From Climacteris rufus (taxonomy: Eukaryota; Chordata; Aves; Passeriformes; Climacteridae), in the NCBI GenBank assembly GCA_013398175.1, contig VZRZ01007867.1, positions 372,001 through 436,000 of the forward strand: a stretch of DNA of 64,000 bases. Reading direction: 5' to 3'. Below the pieces are notes generated by a model. The model had not been told where the DNA came from and ran no database searches. It saw only the letters and a program-made list of their open reading frames with translations. Made by a program: the position numbers and the translations under genes. Positions 39,601 through 53,312 of this stretch are shown in pieces (the first letter of the stretch is position 1; every line of letters starts with the position of its first letter).

Positions 39601-40374
39601 CAATTACAATTTACATGTGCATCGAACAGTGCATTTACCTCTTAACCTTATGTTAAAAAAAACAGAAAAAAACCCTCTTTTTCCTTATCCCCCACACACA
39701 CGCCTCATTATTTCAATCTTGAAACAAGATGTAGTTGAGCCCCTCAGATTAAGTCAGAAAACAACACAGTGCAACTGGATTTGCTCTAAAACCTCAGAGA
39801 TCTGGGTTCAGGAGTGAAACCAGAGCACCAGCTCTTTAAGGCTTTGAGACCTGGATGCAGTAAAAACCTTCACTGAACTCTCAGATTTGGAGCAATTCCC
39901 ACTTACAAAAACAAAAAAATCTAAGAGCACTGCACCAGGATACTTTTCTCCACTTGCTAACCCAGACACTGTTGATTTAATGCTTTCTGGGAGGGTTGAA
40001 TTCCAGGGGAACCAATCTCTGCCACTACCAAAACCAGAATAAAGTTCTTTCCAAACCAAATTGTGTCCAAGAAAAATAGTAAGATAGCCCTTAATACTCC
40101 CTGTATGGTTTTTCCTATGAAAGCTAAAATCATAGATGTGTACACAATTAATATTTCTGTAGAACCATCAAGATTGGTTGAGAGGAACAAGCACCAGACA
40201 ATTTCAGCCTGTCTGCACACTCACAGGCAATTTAACAGTGAATGTGACTTCAGTCAACAACAAAAGAGAAAAGAAAAATTAAAAAGATAATTCTTAGTTT
40301 TACTCCATTCAGTCTTTACCCATAGTCAGCCTCAAACATGAATCTAAATTAAAAATATTTTGCACACGAATCTA
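36691..40374. other. Non-coding stretch with the window's longest open frame
   Basis: The minus-strand frame 37323-38078 (251 codons) is the longest in the window. Its translation is about 6 percent Trp and Cys-rich, has no recognisable domain, and is overlapped by other frames on both strands. I judge it fortuitous. The rest is AT-rich non-coding DNA. Confidence 0.5.
36748..36762. repeat. (TA)n microsatellite
   Basis: Fifteen bases of perfect alternating T and A. Confidence 0.9.
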
Positions 40375-40392
40375 CCTCCTCCTCCTCCTCCT
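40375..40392 (+). repeat. (CCT)6 microsatellite
   Basis: Six perfect CCT units in an otherwise AT-rich context. Confidence 0.9.
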
Positions 40393-41530
40393 GAGCCTGT
40401 AACACCCATTAAGCATGACAAATTCAGAGATAAAAGTGTTCTTACAAATTCAGAAAGGACTGCAAATCTGTGACAGATTTTACCAAAACCTGAAGTACAG
40501 GAATTTTACTTGTTCAAGGGGCATCCAACTTTTCAGCATTCAAAGAACTTTTTCTGCAGTTTCAGAATGGAGACACTTACCTAGAGAAAAACAAAAAAAA
40601 GTATTAAAGGACACATTAGGCACAGCTAAAACTTCTGGGAAAGTTTTGCTTTTTAAATTATGATATTGCACTGGACAAATTTTCATTATAGATTAAAATT
40701 ACAACTGATGAATACTTTATTATAGCAAGGTTTCATTGATAAACAGATATCAAGTATTAATATACCATTAATGCATATTTTTCAGAATGGCTAACCAATT
40801 TTTAGAAGTTCAACAAAACTGGAAATTGCTGATGCTTATCACAACTTTCAGCAGGGATTTGTTAATACTCTCAATTTAGGTTTAATCAACCCCTTGCTCA
40901 CCAGCTGGTAAAATGAGCCCCAAGCCTAGACTTGTACAAATCCATATACACAAGGCAAGCTGATATCAAAGTAAAACTTAAATATTGAGGTTCAAATTCA
41001 GGGTGCAACCCAATCCATCATTTTCAAACATCAGCTCCACCTCTGGAAGCCTCATCTGAGCAATGAAGATCAGCACACTCAGAAACAACACGTGGAGCAG
41101 AGGCTGAGTGAAAGGAGGCACAGCATGAAACATAACAGAAAATTCACTGGGAAGAAGAATGGGGAAGAAATTTGTAGGCAGGAAATACATCAACCAAGTT
41201 TAATTATCTGCCAAACCTGTTCATTTTTACTCTTGCCTGTAAAGAACTTCCCTGGAACACCAGTTTAAAAAGACATTTCAAACACCCGAAGTGTCTTGTG
41301 ATTAGAGCTGGCAGAAATCTGGGAGAGGAGCTCAGCACGTGTGGCTTCCACTCCTTAATCCTCCCGTTCCAGACAGGATTTTAGCACAGACTTAAGTCCC
41401 AGTGACTCAACTGGACTTATGTAGATACATGAAGTTATACATCAGCTTAAGGGCTACCTGGAAGGAAAGTCTAATGGCTTACATCACTCTCACCCATTCC
41501 TCCTCCAAACAAGGTAATACTTCTAAGTTC

Positions 41531-41574
41531 AAGAAAAAAAAAGGGAAAAAAAAAAAGAAAGAAAAAAAGGAAAA
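41531..41574 (+). repeat. Purine-only (A/G) tract
   Basis: Forty-four bases without a pyrimidine, mostly A with interspersed G. Confidence 0.9.
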
Positions 41575-41843
41575 TTAGAAAGTCTGCAATGCTATTTTGA
41601 TCCTTCTAAGCCTTCGGGACAAATGCTTTACAGACCTTCTAGTCTTACAGAGTGCAATTTATAAAGATTAAAGATTAACATTTATAGAAAAAATGCCTTT
41701 CCTTAATACTGTAGGGATGCCATAAAAAGTAATACTTTTCATTATAATACCACTTTATGGTACATGAGAGCTTTAGTACCCCACAGGTCTTTTCCTCCTC
41801 AGTATCTGGAGGGGAAAGAACACAGATTGCAAAAAAGTAGATG

Positions 41844-41868
41844 TTTCTTTCTTTCTTTCTTTCTTTTT
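41844..41868 (+). repeat. (TTTC)n microsatellite
   Basis: About six TTTC units, ending in a longer T-run. Likely length-polymorphic. Confidence 0.92.
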
Positions 41869-43632
41869 CCAGCTCAGCAAATATATATCATTACTTCAGT
41901 CCCTTCAAGGTGAGCTTTGTTGTGAAGAGAGATAAGGCCCAAAGCAGAGGCAAGGTTGGAACAAAATTAGTCATTGTATATGCATTTTTATCCATTTTGA
42001 CAATGTAGAATTTTAATGAAGGAATGCTACATGGATTCTGCTCTGAAACAAGCAGTTTAATTCTCTCTGTAATTCAGAAAGCAAGTTTAAGTAATGACTT
42101 TATAATTCTTAATTATCATGGAAGAATCCTTTTTACATTCTCTTTTTCTTCATTACTCCAGTATATCCTACCAGAAATTTAATTTTCATTTTCAGCTTCT
42201 GCAATAATATTTTTCATTATTTGGTAAATAAAAAACATTACACTGAACAAATTAGAGAGGGGCACATGCGTGAAATGGCATCCTCTAGATTTTGTCTCAG
42301 CCTTGCATCCAAGCAACTTGTAACATTTTGCTGTGGTTGTAAAAAGTGTGTTTCAGCCTTTTTTTTTCACTGAACATGACAGTTCTGCACTCAGGGCAGC
42401 AACAACAGCCCGCACAGACACCTCTGCCCAGCAACATCCTCACTGCTTTTCCTGTTGCACTACAAGGGACTCCTGGCTGCTGGATCCCCTCTGTGCCTCC
42501 AGGAAAAAAAGAACAGGAGTTGAAGTGACAGGATGAGTTTGCAGCTGGGATGAGGATTTGCAAAAGTCTGTTCTCATTCTGGCTATGAGAGCTGTTGGGT
42601 GCCCAACACAACCCATCCTGAGACTGAAGGCAGCTGGAGTTGGGGAGATTTGCTTTCAAAATCTGGCTCAATTTTTCTCTGTTCTACATCTACCACCCTG
42701 CTAAATCCTGTGAACCTTGCCACTCAGGTTGTACCCATTTGGCTGAAACTCCAGTAGACAATATACAGCAAGCAGTTCTTCATCTCTGCCCATGTAGAAG
42801 TTAGAGTTTAGTACAATAAAATAAAATAAACCCCAAGCCCTCAGAACTAATTATCTGCAATATGTATTCTTATTTTTATATGATTTTGGCACTTGCCATC
42901 AAAATATCACGCTCATAAAAAATAGATTTGCCTCCTATACAGATGATCTATTACTACCACAGCTCGTGTTATTTCCTCAGAAGAAAATGAAAAGCTCCAT
43001 TTGAAACTCACTTAGCAGCTGGTTATTCTGCATTTCGTACAGAAAGCAGCACCCGTAAAGGTGAAAATGAATAATGATCCGTTTGTGAAGAAGTCACAAA
43101 AATTCAAATGCAAGACTTATCCAGAGCTTTGATACTCCAATCCTCTTAGCGAGTTTATAAAATAATGCTCTGCACACTGGAAAAAAAAATTTCATTCCAC
43201 CCACTGTACAAAACCAAAGGAAATTCACTTTATAAAAGAAAAACAAATTAAACAGATTCAGAGGCCTGGCAGGCCTGTAATTCATTAGGAGCAGCTCCCA
43301 GGTCCCTGGGGAAGAGCCTCACACTCTCTGCAGAGCTGGGAAGCGTGTAGGTAGAGATCAGAATCAGCTGAAAACTTGCAAATCCAAAGAATGCTTCTCT
43401 CTTGTTCATTTCAACATTTTGGTTGTCTTTGGCAGTTCTGTCCTCCCCTATTCTCCACCCAGAAGTTTGTCCTACTCCTTCTCCTCACCAGACCAAGCTC
43501 CCTCTCACTGTGCAGCCTGGTTTGATCTCCAGGGTGGCTGCCAGCTCAGGCCACCCTTGTCCAGCCTCAGCCTCTTCCACCCACGCCAGCCCTGTCCACC
43601 TCCTCACCACCCAGCACTGCAGGAAAAGCTCT

Positions 43633-43762
43633 GGCCATCCTGGCTGGATGGGGCTTGGAGCAGCCTGGTCTGGTGCAAAGTGTCCCTGCCCATGGCAGGA
43701 GGGTTGGACTAGATGGCCTCTGAACAACCCTTCCAAGCCAAACCATTCCATGGCTCTGTGAT
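43633..43762 (+). mobile_element. CR1 LINE 3' end
   Basis: Matches the bird CR1 3' region in order: ggctggatggggcttgg, cagcctggtctggtg, gtgtccctgcccatggcagg, gttggactagatg, cccttccaagccaaacc, and the attccatgg...tgtgat terminal repeat. 5'-truncated, as usual for CR1. Orientation +. The sequence upstream (43420-43630) does not match CR1 by eye. Confidence 0.93.
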
Positions 43763-44077
43763 CCCTGTAGAGCAAAGTCAAGCCTCAATGCCATTTTCCA
43801 GTGCTAGGGTGAGACACAGCCACAAACATCCTGCCCAGGGTGACCACAGCATGTGATGGAGGACAGCAGGAGGCTCTGCTCCATCAGCCCTGAACCTGGG
43901 TCTGACCAGCCCCAACCTGTGGCAGCATTGCTCTATGCCAGGACCAGTTTTTATGGACCCCTTCTTCCCTGGCATTTCTGCAGAGCATTAGCTCCAACAT
44001 CTGTGCCTTCCTACCACAGAGAGCCAAAACACACCACTTTGCAGTATAATGAAAAGAAAAAAAAGAAACAAGGCAGA
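43763..44077. other. Spacer between two CR1 3' ends
   Basis: No CR1 match, no gene and no other repeat recognised. An open frame of 102 codons (43853-44161) runs from here into the next CR1 and is not a gene. Confidence 0.6.
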
Positions 44078-44178
44078 GTGGACTTGGTCCTCTCTCTGAA
44101 TGGCAGGGGTGGGTTGGAACTAAATGTTCTTAAAGGTCTCTTCCAACCCCAACCACTCTAGCATTCTAAGATTCTACA
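44078..44178 (+). mobile_element. CR1 LINE 3' end, short copy
   Basis: The tail segment matches CR1: tggcaggggtgggttggaac, taaatgttcttaaaggtc, cttccaaccccaacc, and the gcattctaagattct terminal part. Orientation is the same as the copy about 320 bases upstream. The two differ at many positions, so they look like separate insertions rather than a recent tandem duplication. Confidence 0.9.
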
Positions 44179-47100
44179 AACTAAACCATAAGGATGGCCA
44201 ACCTGGCCAGCACAGACTCAGCTCCCTGCTAAGGTAGCCCAGGCTGTCAGAAGCGAGACAAGATAGCAAAGTAACAGTGGAAGTGCAACAGAGCCAAAAG
44301 CAAGTGCCAAAAGCTGTTGCGTTTTGTAGAAAAAGTCTGTTCTTGATAAATATTTTGCTGCATTTTTTACAGTTTTATAAAAAAGGACTCAAGTCCACAT
44401 TCAAACTTTTTCTTCTTCAACAGAGCTTGACCACAGGCTCAGAAGCAGAGAAACAAACACATCCTCGTTCAGCAGGGAAGCTGCTGTGCGTGAAGTTTTG
44501 TTGAGAAAAACCCCATCAGGAGGGGAAGCTGTGTGGAACACCGCGGACTCGGGCTGGAAGCGCCAGCGATAAACATCAGAGCTGAGTTTCCAGTCCAGTA
44601 GCGGTACAAATGGTGCTGAACACCTCTCACAGATATGCCTGGTCTAGCTGGAGCCTGTCAGACTGGAAACTTGCGCAAGGATTTGTACGCAGCATCCCAG
44701 ATTACCCTGGAGATGCCAGAGTTATCACAGTGTGGGGTGGATTGCTAAAGCAGCTCGGCCAAGTTTAACAGGCAGAGACAGGAAAGCTTTTGGAGTCAAG
44801 ACACACACACTTATCAAAGACACAATCCCCAAGCAAAAGCTCCTATTACACCTTTATGTACCTACAATATGGAAAACACTAGTTGCATTTTAAATTTTTA
44901 ATGCACCCCAATGTTCACAGAATTTTTTATTTTTGCTAAAAGGGAGCTTGTAGGCAATGTTGCTGCTGGTACATCTTGAAACACACCATCTTTTTTTTTT
45001 TAACAACTGCAACGAGTTGGGTGATGCACGTCAAGAAAGTTAGACTGCTTCTGGCTGCTGGGGTAAAATAGGTCAGGAGAGCTGAATACAAGGAGACAAA
45101 CCCCTGCTGACTGGAGTAAAATCTAAAATTCTGGGTTGTACCCCACATTTTTCAAGCTGTCCTTCCATTAAAGCAGCCAGCACAGGCAGGAAGAACAGAA
45201 CAGTGTGACACGGCTATAAAGGTGCTCTGGCATCTGAAACAGGACATAAAAGCACTAGGGGAAAGCAAAGCTTCCAGGCACCTCATTCTCAGCCAAAAGG
45301 GAATCATCCTCTGGAATGAAATGAATAGTTTGGGATAAATGTGGTCAGGGTCAAGAGGAACAATCCATATTAACTGCTGTCATGTCTGAAACCTTGTGGA
45401 GCATAATCCAAATGATGAGGACATACAGAGATGGCTGGATTATATTGAAAACATGTTCCAGCCAGGAAATAAAGCACAAACTAACCCATTCTCTGAACCT
45501 GCAGTGACTTGAGGGAAAACAAATAGATTTTAAACCAATCTTGTTTTAACTCCTTAAATTCCTCTTTGGTAACAGTACAGGCTTAGCAACCATTACAAAA
45601 AATACTTGGGATTTTTGTCTGTTTTGAAAGATCTTCAGTGCCCAGACAACAACCTGTAACAAGACATGGTAAAGTCTAAAAAAGGGGTTCCATTCCAGCA
45701 GCAATGCACTTTTGTCTTCTGTGCAAGATAATAAATGAGCTCAGGAGAATTCCACTGCTGTATAAGAACTGACATTTTACACGTAATGCCTGATTAATTT
45801 GTCCCTGAATCAGATAAAGACTTCTGGTCAGAAATGGGTCAGGTTGACCAGAATTAGCTGCTAGGGAGAGAAACGTGGGTAGGAGGGATGAGTGAAAAAC
45901 TGCAGCATCACAGGGAATCAGTGCCATACACTGTGTACTCCTCCAGAGAACAATAAACTACTCCACAGTTACAAGACAACGATGTTCTACCTAACCTACA
46001 AAAAAATTACCTTTTTGCTTAAAGAATTATTAATTTTTCAATGTCCCATTAAAATAAAAGAAAAAAGGGGAAAAAAAACCCTGTCAGTGACAAACCCCAC
46101 AGCACTCTTCTACACTACACCTTGGCAAACGTCCTCCCAAGGAGCATGAACACAGAACAGACCCTTTTGTAACCACACTGACACTCTGCAGTAGCTGCTC
46201 CAGCTGATCCCCCAGAGAGAGATGCTACAAAAACGAGCCAAATTACAATGGGACTCTGTATAGCAGGGCAGCATAACATACAATTACTGTGACTTTGCCC
46301 TGAGGCATTTCGCAGGGAGATAAAAAAAAATTAGCCTGCATTTAAGTATTTAACAGTTTTTCTTAAGAGAAGAAAAAGAAAAGGCTCATTTTCTTGCTCC
46401 TTCCAAAGCAGGCAGCATTGGGATGGATTAATCACACAGAGTGAAACTGGATGAGGGATCCCCTTCGTGAAGGACAGGTTTGTTGGGCAGATGTTTGACA
46501 TTGAACACAGTGGTTTCCCCTCTCCTACGGATAGGAAGGAGGACAGCGCAGAGTTGCAGCAGCTCATTAATAAACGAGAGAGGCAGATAATGAGTGGAGA
46601 GAAAGCAGCCACTCCCTTAGCCCAGAAATGACCACACTCTGGTTTGGAGTAGCTATCAGGCTCTGCAGAAATTGGTTCCCTACAGACTGCTGTCAGGACC
46701 TTGAATTATCCCTGACACCATCCCCGTGGTGCCTGCCCCTCAATCACAGCCATGATTTGCAGCACATCCCAAAACACCTGTGGCCCGAGGCAGGACAAAA
46801 TGGATGGCACTCGGGTATTTATGTCAGTATGGGAGACTCCACAGCACATTTCCCAACATTAAAGGAACTACAAGGAGGCTGGAAAGACCAGGCAGAGCCT
46901 CCAGAACTGGGTCTCCTAAGAACTAATCTCTGCTACGACAAAATCTTGTAGGATGTAAGTCATCTCTTAATAAAAATCCAATTTAGTTGTTTCTCCTGGA
47001 AGAGATGTGGAATCCTGTTCACACCCAAATAGGAAATGCTCAGTTATTAAGCTGAACTGGCTAATTCTCCCTTGGTACTTACTTTGGTCTCGTTCAGTAA

Positions 47101-48429
47101 TATCCCCAACATCACCTTAACAGTTGAGCAACCAACCGAGAGAATGGCATTTCCCTTATTACTCTTAGGTACTGCTTAAGCAAAATAAATCCTTTTTTTT
47201 CCCCCCTTAATTGGTAAAAAGGAACTTAGTGAAAGGATAAAGATCATCCTGTCTAGACAACCATTATAGTCTCCGCTATAGCACCACTTCACTTCATTAC
47301 ATGCACAAATGCACAAAAGCCTGGTTTTGAGGATGTCAGACAGGGAGATACTCCAATATTTGGTTCAACATCTCTGGGAGGTTAATGCCAAGTGAGCTCT
47401 GGAGTAGTTTTGTGTTTGAAGCAGTGACTGGAAGTACAACAACTTCATCTTGTTTTATCAGTGCCTCTCCAGCACCTCAAATCCTGGAGCAAATGCCCCT
47501 TAAATGCGAGGCACTGAATACACAGGAATGTATCCAGTGCTCCTCCCAGTCCAACCAGAATCAAACAGGAAATAGGGCACCAAGAAGAGCAAGGCAAGCA
47601 ATTAAATGTTTGTATTAATGACAAAGCCACAGGGATCCAAAGGGCTGCAGCAGGCAGGAAACCAGCTTGGGACCCAACAAAATGCAGATTAGGTTTTGAA
47701 TCTGAAACTTGGAGCCATCATCAGTTGTCAAATAAAAACGCTTGCAAAGGATATTCCAGTCCACTTGGAAACCACAGCTCTGTTTAGAGAGCTCTGAACT
47801 GTATGTGGAGACCACAGCCCATAGACTCTCTTGCAGCTATCTGTGATTGCTATCGATGCTGCAATTCAAAAGTGGACCCAAAAAAATCCACACTTGTGCA
47901 CATCAGCCACACCAAACAGCAGGAGGGGGGAATAAGAAATGAAAAGCAAAAATAAAAATAAAACTTCTTTGATCTTTGAATTAAACTGAGTTCCCCCATT
48001 TTGGGGGGAGAAAAGAAATTTTGAAACTGTTTTGCTGAGACACACATTCCCTGAGTTTATAAGTGTTCACTGCTAAGGAATAAAACTCTTGCCTTAGTTA
48101 GCACATTAAAAATTAATCTTGCTAGTTTCCCTCTATAACTGAGTTGCTCTTTAGGAGACAGCTGTAACTGCAAAAACGAGCCTGAGAAAAAACATTTACA
48201 AACACGGTAGTATTAACATAGATATCTGCTATTATTTCTTAAAAACAGGACTTTCTATTGCAAAGATTGTCCCACAGAGAAGCTAAAAAAAAAAAAAATC
48301 CTTCCTCCTTAAAGACCTGAAGATGAAGAACTGAAAACTCTGTGATACCTCATAATGCAGCTCCATCTTCCTCAAGAGCAATTTTATGCAGAAACAGCCT
48401 TTGAAGCAAGAGGAATTAAAAGGACAATA
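44179..48429. other. Non-coding stretch, no gene recognised
   Basis: A small CpG-containing patch at 44541-44570 (accgcggactcggg and gcgccagcg) is noted. A-run at 48285-48298. Open frames reach 107 codons (plus, 46628-46951) without splice context or motif. Confidence 0.58.
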
Positions 48430-48790
48430 TTAACGAGAAAAAATTAGATACTATTTCATCTCATTGTCTCCAATAGTGCCATTAGCAGCACTTAAAATAA
48501 TGATAATTCAGGATTATTTTAATTACGTTTCACGCTATTTCAGGGCACGCTAATGAAGGGCAAGGATAAAGGAGCAGTTCATTGTGGTGGGCACTGTCAG
48601 AACTGCCCAGCACCCCACACGAGGGACACAGATCTCAACTTCTCACCCTCACTATTAATTCCCTGTTGACACCTCTAACTCAAGGGCTGTCAGCTTCTAG
48701 AATGCTGGCCAAATTCCAATTGGATAATTAGATTGTGTCTGAAGTGCTTATTTATTCCTGGAGTTTTAATTGGATAAACACATACATTTT
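48430..48790. promoter_or_regulatory. Conserved-looking block with repeated AATTGGATAA
   Basis: The word aattggataa occurs at 48718-48727 and again at 48768-48777, exactly 50 bases apart. Additional TAAT cores lie upstream (taatgataattcagg near 48500, tttaattacg near 48520, gctaatgaagg near 48550). A related aattggattaattgg is found near 49491. No repeat family or open frame explains it. Confidence 0.28.
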
Positions 48791-51700
48791 CTTTTCTGGA
48801 TAGCCATGAATGTTGCTGAGCACTTTCCAGTACTTTCAGAGTTTATTCCACAGTTGGCTCACGCTGTTCCAGGTCAAACCAACTCGATCAAGTTCTAATT
48901 TTATGCCGCTGAATCATCCACAGATTTATATCAACAGAAACAGTCAAACTAAAAAACCCAAAGTATTGAATCCTTCTTCAAAATCAGATCATAAAGCACT
49001 TACAAATCAAATTTTACCCCTCAATATTTGATCATTTTGAAGCTGCTCTATCCCCAAACCCAGCAGCAAACTAATTCTTAGTGTACCACTTGCAAATTTC
49101 ATGCAAAATCTCACTATAACATAGCCTTCAGTCTGATAAAACAGACTGTCATATGCCTTTTTTTTCCCCAGATTTCACTTCCATGCACCAGAACAATGTT
49201 TATTTTATCTCAGACCATCAGCAAAACACTGTTATTAATCACTTATACTCCCAGATGGACGCAAAGCTTGAAGAGGTGGCTTCAGACGCAGAGGAGAGCG
49301 TTCACACCTTTTTGTGGGTGTGAAGTTGAGAGGCACAAACAGGAATCCAAGCTTCCACTTCACTACTGCAGACTCTGAACGATGAGTCAGAGTCCTCAGG
49401 AAACTTTCCGGACTATCTAAAGAACTCCAGTCTCCAACAGACTCCTAAATTAGATGCCTGTTTTGAGACGTGTCAGTGTCTCGTGTTTTCAATTGGATTA
49501 ATTGGAAAAAGTGTCTACAGCTGCTAGATCTCCTAAGGGGAGGGAAAAAAACTCATTCTCTACCATTAATTTCTACAGGTCCACAATTTTTTATGTAAGC
49601 AGACAACTAAAGCACTGGTTTCTACATAAATATTTTCACAACTTTGACAATTACTCTCAAACAGGAATAAAATGCTCAATTTGACTGCGGCTTTTCTTCC
49701 TATTCATAACACATTAAGTATCTTAGGAAATCAAAAATTGATCCTTTGTGCAGCCAGCTCCATACTCATAATTAAAAAGCAGATTTTGATGTACAGTAAG
49801 CACATCAGACAATTAATTGCCTTTATAGCACAGGGTACTCTGTTACAAATGTCTGTAACAAGAAAACTGAAGATACCATTTCTACTGAGCATTACTAAAC
49901 CTATTATAAATACAACAGAGCAGAGCATTTTTGCTGTCCCTCTCTACCCCTAAATATCCTGCTGAGAATATATTTAGCCTGCAATGGCTAAAAACCATAA
50001 ATGTTGAATCGTCATCGTATCCTGGATCATCATCTTTTAACCTAATCAGCCCAAGCTAAGAACAGTCCTGCAGAAAAGTGTGTGTTAATGTAGCAGAGGC
50101 ATCATCATGCACATCAGGTCCAGCAGATAAAAGGGCTCTGAGGCACATCATTCTACAGGAAATGAAGCGTCAGTGATGAACATCGGTTTCTCATTTTAAA
50201 TATTAAAACAGGCCATGGGACTTTGCCCTTTCTAACTGGGACTGAAGAGACAATTTGAAAGGTTAATTGAATGACTGACACATAAGGGCAACATGGTGCA
50301 GGATCTGCAGAGTAAGGTCTGCCCATGGAAATACATGGCTTTAACTCTGCAGCAGCAGCAGCAAGAGCAGGACCAAAAGTCACATCAACATAAGGACACT
50401 CGGGAAAGTTGAGGCAAATCCACTAATGGTGTGCAGTCACCGTGCAGGAGTCGCAGCACATTAAATCCCAGTGGGAATGTTCCCACGAGGGAGGACAGAC
50501 ACCCTCCTGGGTTTTAGAGCTGTTTTTCTCCTGAACATCAACATCCACACACCATTTAATGTGCTTTAACTTGTGCTGCACACCCACCACAGGAAAACTT
50601 TCTGGAACTTCTCAAAGCAAGCAAGGGTGGTGGTTTTAGGGCATACATCTCACAACTGCTGTTTTTGTTTTCTCCACATCTGAGTTTCCCCTGACAGAAG
50701 ATTATTTGGTTGTGGAGGCATTGCTGGGCACACAGCACATGTGATGGGAAGCACCTTAGCCCTACCAGTTCTGTCCTGAGAGGTTTCTGCAGCCCAGGCT
50801 CCACAAGCATTAGTTGAAATAAAATACAGCAGAACCTGTGTTTTACCTGACTTGGATACAAGAACGGCAAACAGCAGCTGAGCTGGAGACATGAACTCTT
50901 GACTGGGCTTTTTTATATCTGCACCTTTGTCCCCATAAAACTCAAAAGGAACTTTATGCCTGACTGCAAAGGCAGCAGCACATCCCCTGTGCAGCCCCGA
51001 CCCTCAACATCCCCTCTGAGCAGCACTGACCAAGGCAGGTGCACCACAGGTCATCCCTCGCAATCACAATTCGTAGAAATGTGAGTGAATTTTAAAACGA
51101 GGCACTTTTGACATTCAGAACTCAAATTTACACAGAATTTATGTGCATCCATATACACAACTTCTCCCTTAATTATAACAGTAAGTATTAGTGACTGATG
51201 TGTAAACACCTAGAAGAAATATAAGACTGCACACACTTTTACATCACTTATGCAAGTGACAGCTTTTTAAATAACATTCAAGCTATCATCTCCAAGAATC
51301 TCTTTCTCCCCTCTTTTCTCTAAATCTTTCTCATTTTTTTAAAGCAAGCTGGCCAAGAAACTGAATTCTACACAGAAAAGGCTGAGATTTTTCAGCCTAG
51401 TCATTCAGAAGGGAAAAAGAAATCCATACATTTATTGCAAGCTTGGATTCCTACTGCAACATCTTGAAATGCTCAATAATTCCATTAAAGCTTTGTAGGT
51501 GAAAAATATAATCTGCCATACTGCTAGTAAGACTCCTCTGTTCTAACACAGGCCAGAGGAGCAATTCTTTGAAACAGTAAACAAAAAAACGACTCAAGGC
51601 ATTAAAAATAATATTTTGAAAGAGAAAAAGAATTAAATGTTGGAAACAATCATAATTATGTTTTAAAGAGAGGGCTTGATTGCGCAATTTCAGTTACCTA

Positions 51701-52166
51701 GGGCATAATGATCACCAAATTCATAACTCTTCCCCATCAGAGAGAAAATAGAAAAGTCTTAATAATCTAAAAATTATTACAGTATCTTTCTCTATTTGGA
51801 GTGAATCAATGATATTTATAGCCCCAGAGGTATTGAATTTCTTTTGTATCAAAGAACACCAATAATAATGTACAAGTCCATTATGGAAGTGCATATCAAG
51901 AGAGTGAGCACTGTATTAGACTACAAAAACAGAGAAAGTTAAAACTCAGCCTGTGTTCCCAAGAAAACATGCCAATCTTCTCCCACCAGATGCAATGATC
52001 AAATAACCTCAGGTGTTTGTAGCTCACCATATAAAAATGGGAAGAAAAAGGGAGACTAGGAACTATCAAGACATTTTACGTAATTTGACAGGAAAACTTT
52101 ACAGCCAAAATCCACCAAAAAAATATTCTACACAAATTAGAGTTACTTAAATATATATATAAATGA
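48791..52166. other. Non-coding stretch, no gene recognised
   Basis: AT-rich with scattered open frames below 105 codons. A GC-richer stretch at 50555-50890 has a 104-codon minus frame with no motif. A (TA)-rich run is at 52150-52160. Confidence 0.55.
50471..50486. repeat. Short perfect inverted repeat
   Basis: GTGGGAA and TTCCCAC flank a two-base centre. The GTGGGAA half is also a good RBPJ (CSL) site, and the two sites face each other. This may be chance. Confidence 0.6.
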
Positions 52167-53312
52167 GGGGGAAAAACAGAAGACAGCAGAGAGTTTGCAT
52201 TGATTCTGGAACCTGAAGTAATTCAGAGGTACAAGCATTCCCTAGAAGCAGGGCAAGAAAAGAGACTGGCAAAGAGAAAAATGCCTGGCCTGATAACTCC
52301 ACAGATCTTCACAAGAACAATTTTTTGCCAGCAAGAAGAGCAGCTTCACTCTCTGGTTGCTCCCTGGCTTTATTCTCCCACCTCTGAAGAGTGTCCTCAG
52401 GCATCTTCCAGCAGTTACAGAGGGGACCAGTGGGAGTCATTAAAGTAATTAGAACTGCTCAAATGTCAGCAGCAGATGATGCCATGGAGGACAACGCATC
52501 CCTACCCTACTGTTAACAGGAGATGTTAATTCTGTGAAATCCTTTCTTTTGTGTTCTGCTTTGTACATTAACTATATAAAGCAGAGCCCAAGAGAAAAGA
52601 CCTACAAAGATCTTGCCAAGGAAGGTATCCAAATGGGTTTGGTTACCATAGCATTGGCATCCAAGTGTTTGTAACTGCAAACTACTGAACACCTTCTGTT
52701 CGCGGGACTTTCAAATATGTAGTCAGGCAGTCAAGCAAGTCAGAAAATGGCAATTTAAATACATGTAGAGTTAGATTTAACTTACTGCTTTTGAAAAATC
52801 AGCATATAACTTGACTCCTGTTTTAAAGGCTGAAAATAGCACCTCAGTTGAAGGCTATCATCATGGGCCAGTGCTAAAATCAAGCTCAGCACATGGGCCT
52901 GACACCATCCTGGGGCAGCATATGCCAGAGTCCACCACGGCTGCTACTGAGCTTGGAGTCAACCAAGACAAGAGTACTTTCAAGTGCTTTAATACAGAAG
53001 AAATTTCTTATTTAGATGAGCAACAGATATCAGGCACAGCTAAGCAAAAAGTGTTGCTTACACTACCAGTAAGAATTAAAAAAACACGCCCAGTGCACTC
53101 CAGATAGCCAAGGAGACAGTGTTCTTGCCCCAGAAATGTTCTGAGTCAAAGCATAAAGCAGCCTATGAAATAGGAGTGAATATATCACCTCAGTACTTCA
53201 TGAGCTATCAGCAGTATCGCCCACCTTCCAGAATAATAACTGATTACCGTGAAATTGTGAGAAGTCATTACACTGTAAAAGAAAAAAAGATCCTGGATAT
53301 CAGAAAAGGCTA
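52167..53312 (+). pseudogene. Cluster of plus-strand open frames, possible decayed coding DNA
   Basis: Three frames follow one another: about 52167-52448 (ends QWESLK, stop), 52811-53103, and 53080-53312 in a shifted phase (contains YQQYRPPSRIITDYRE, ends KKILDIRKG, stop). Composition looks more protein-like than most frames here. However, frames of this length are expected by chance in 64 kb, and no splice sites join them cleanly. I recognise no family. They could be remnants of a lost gene or accidental. Confidence 0.12.

Larger units (their letters stand above)
40393..43632. other. Non-coding stretch, no gene recognised
   Basis: AT-rich except for a patch at 42380-42510 with minus and plus frames of 124 and 67 codons and no motif. 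Another GC-richer patch leads into the CR1 at 43.6 kb. Confidence 0.6.
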
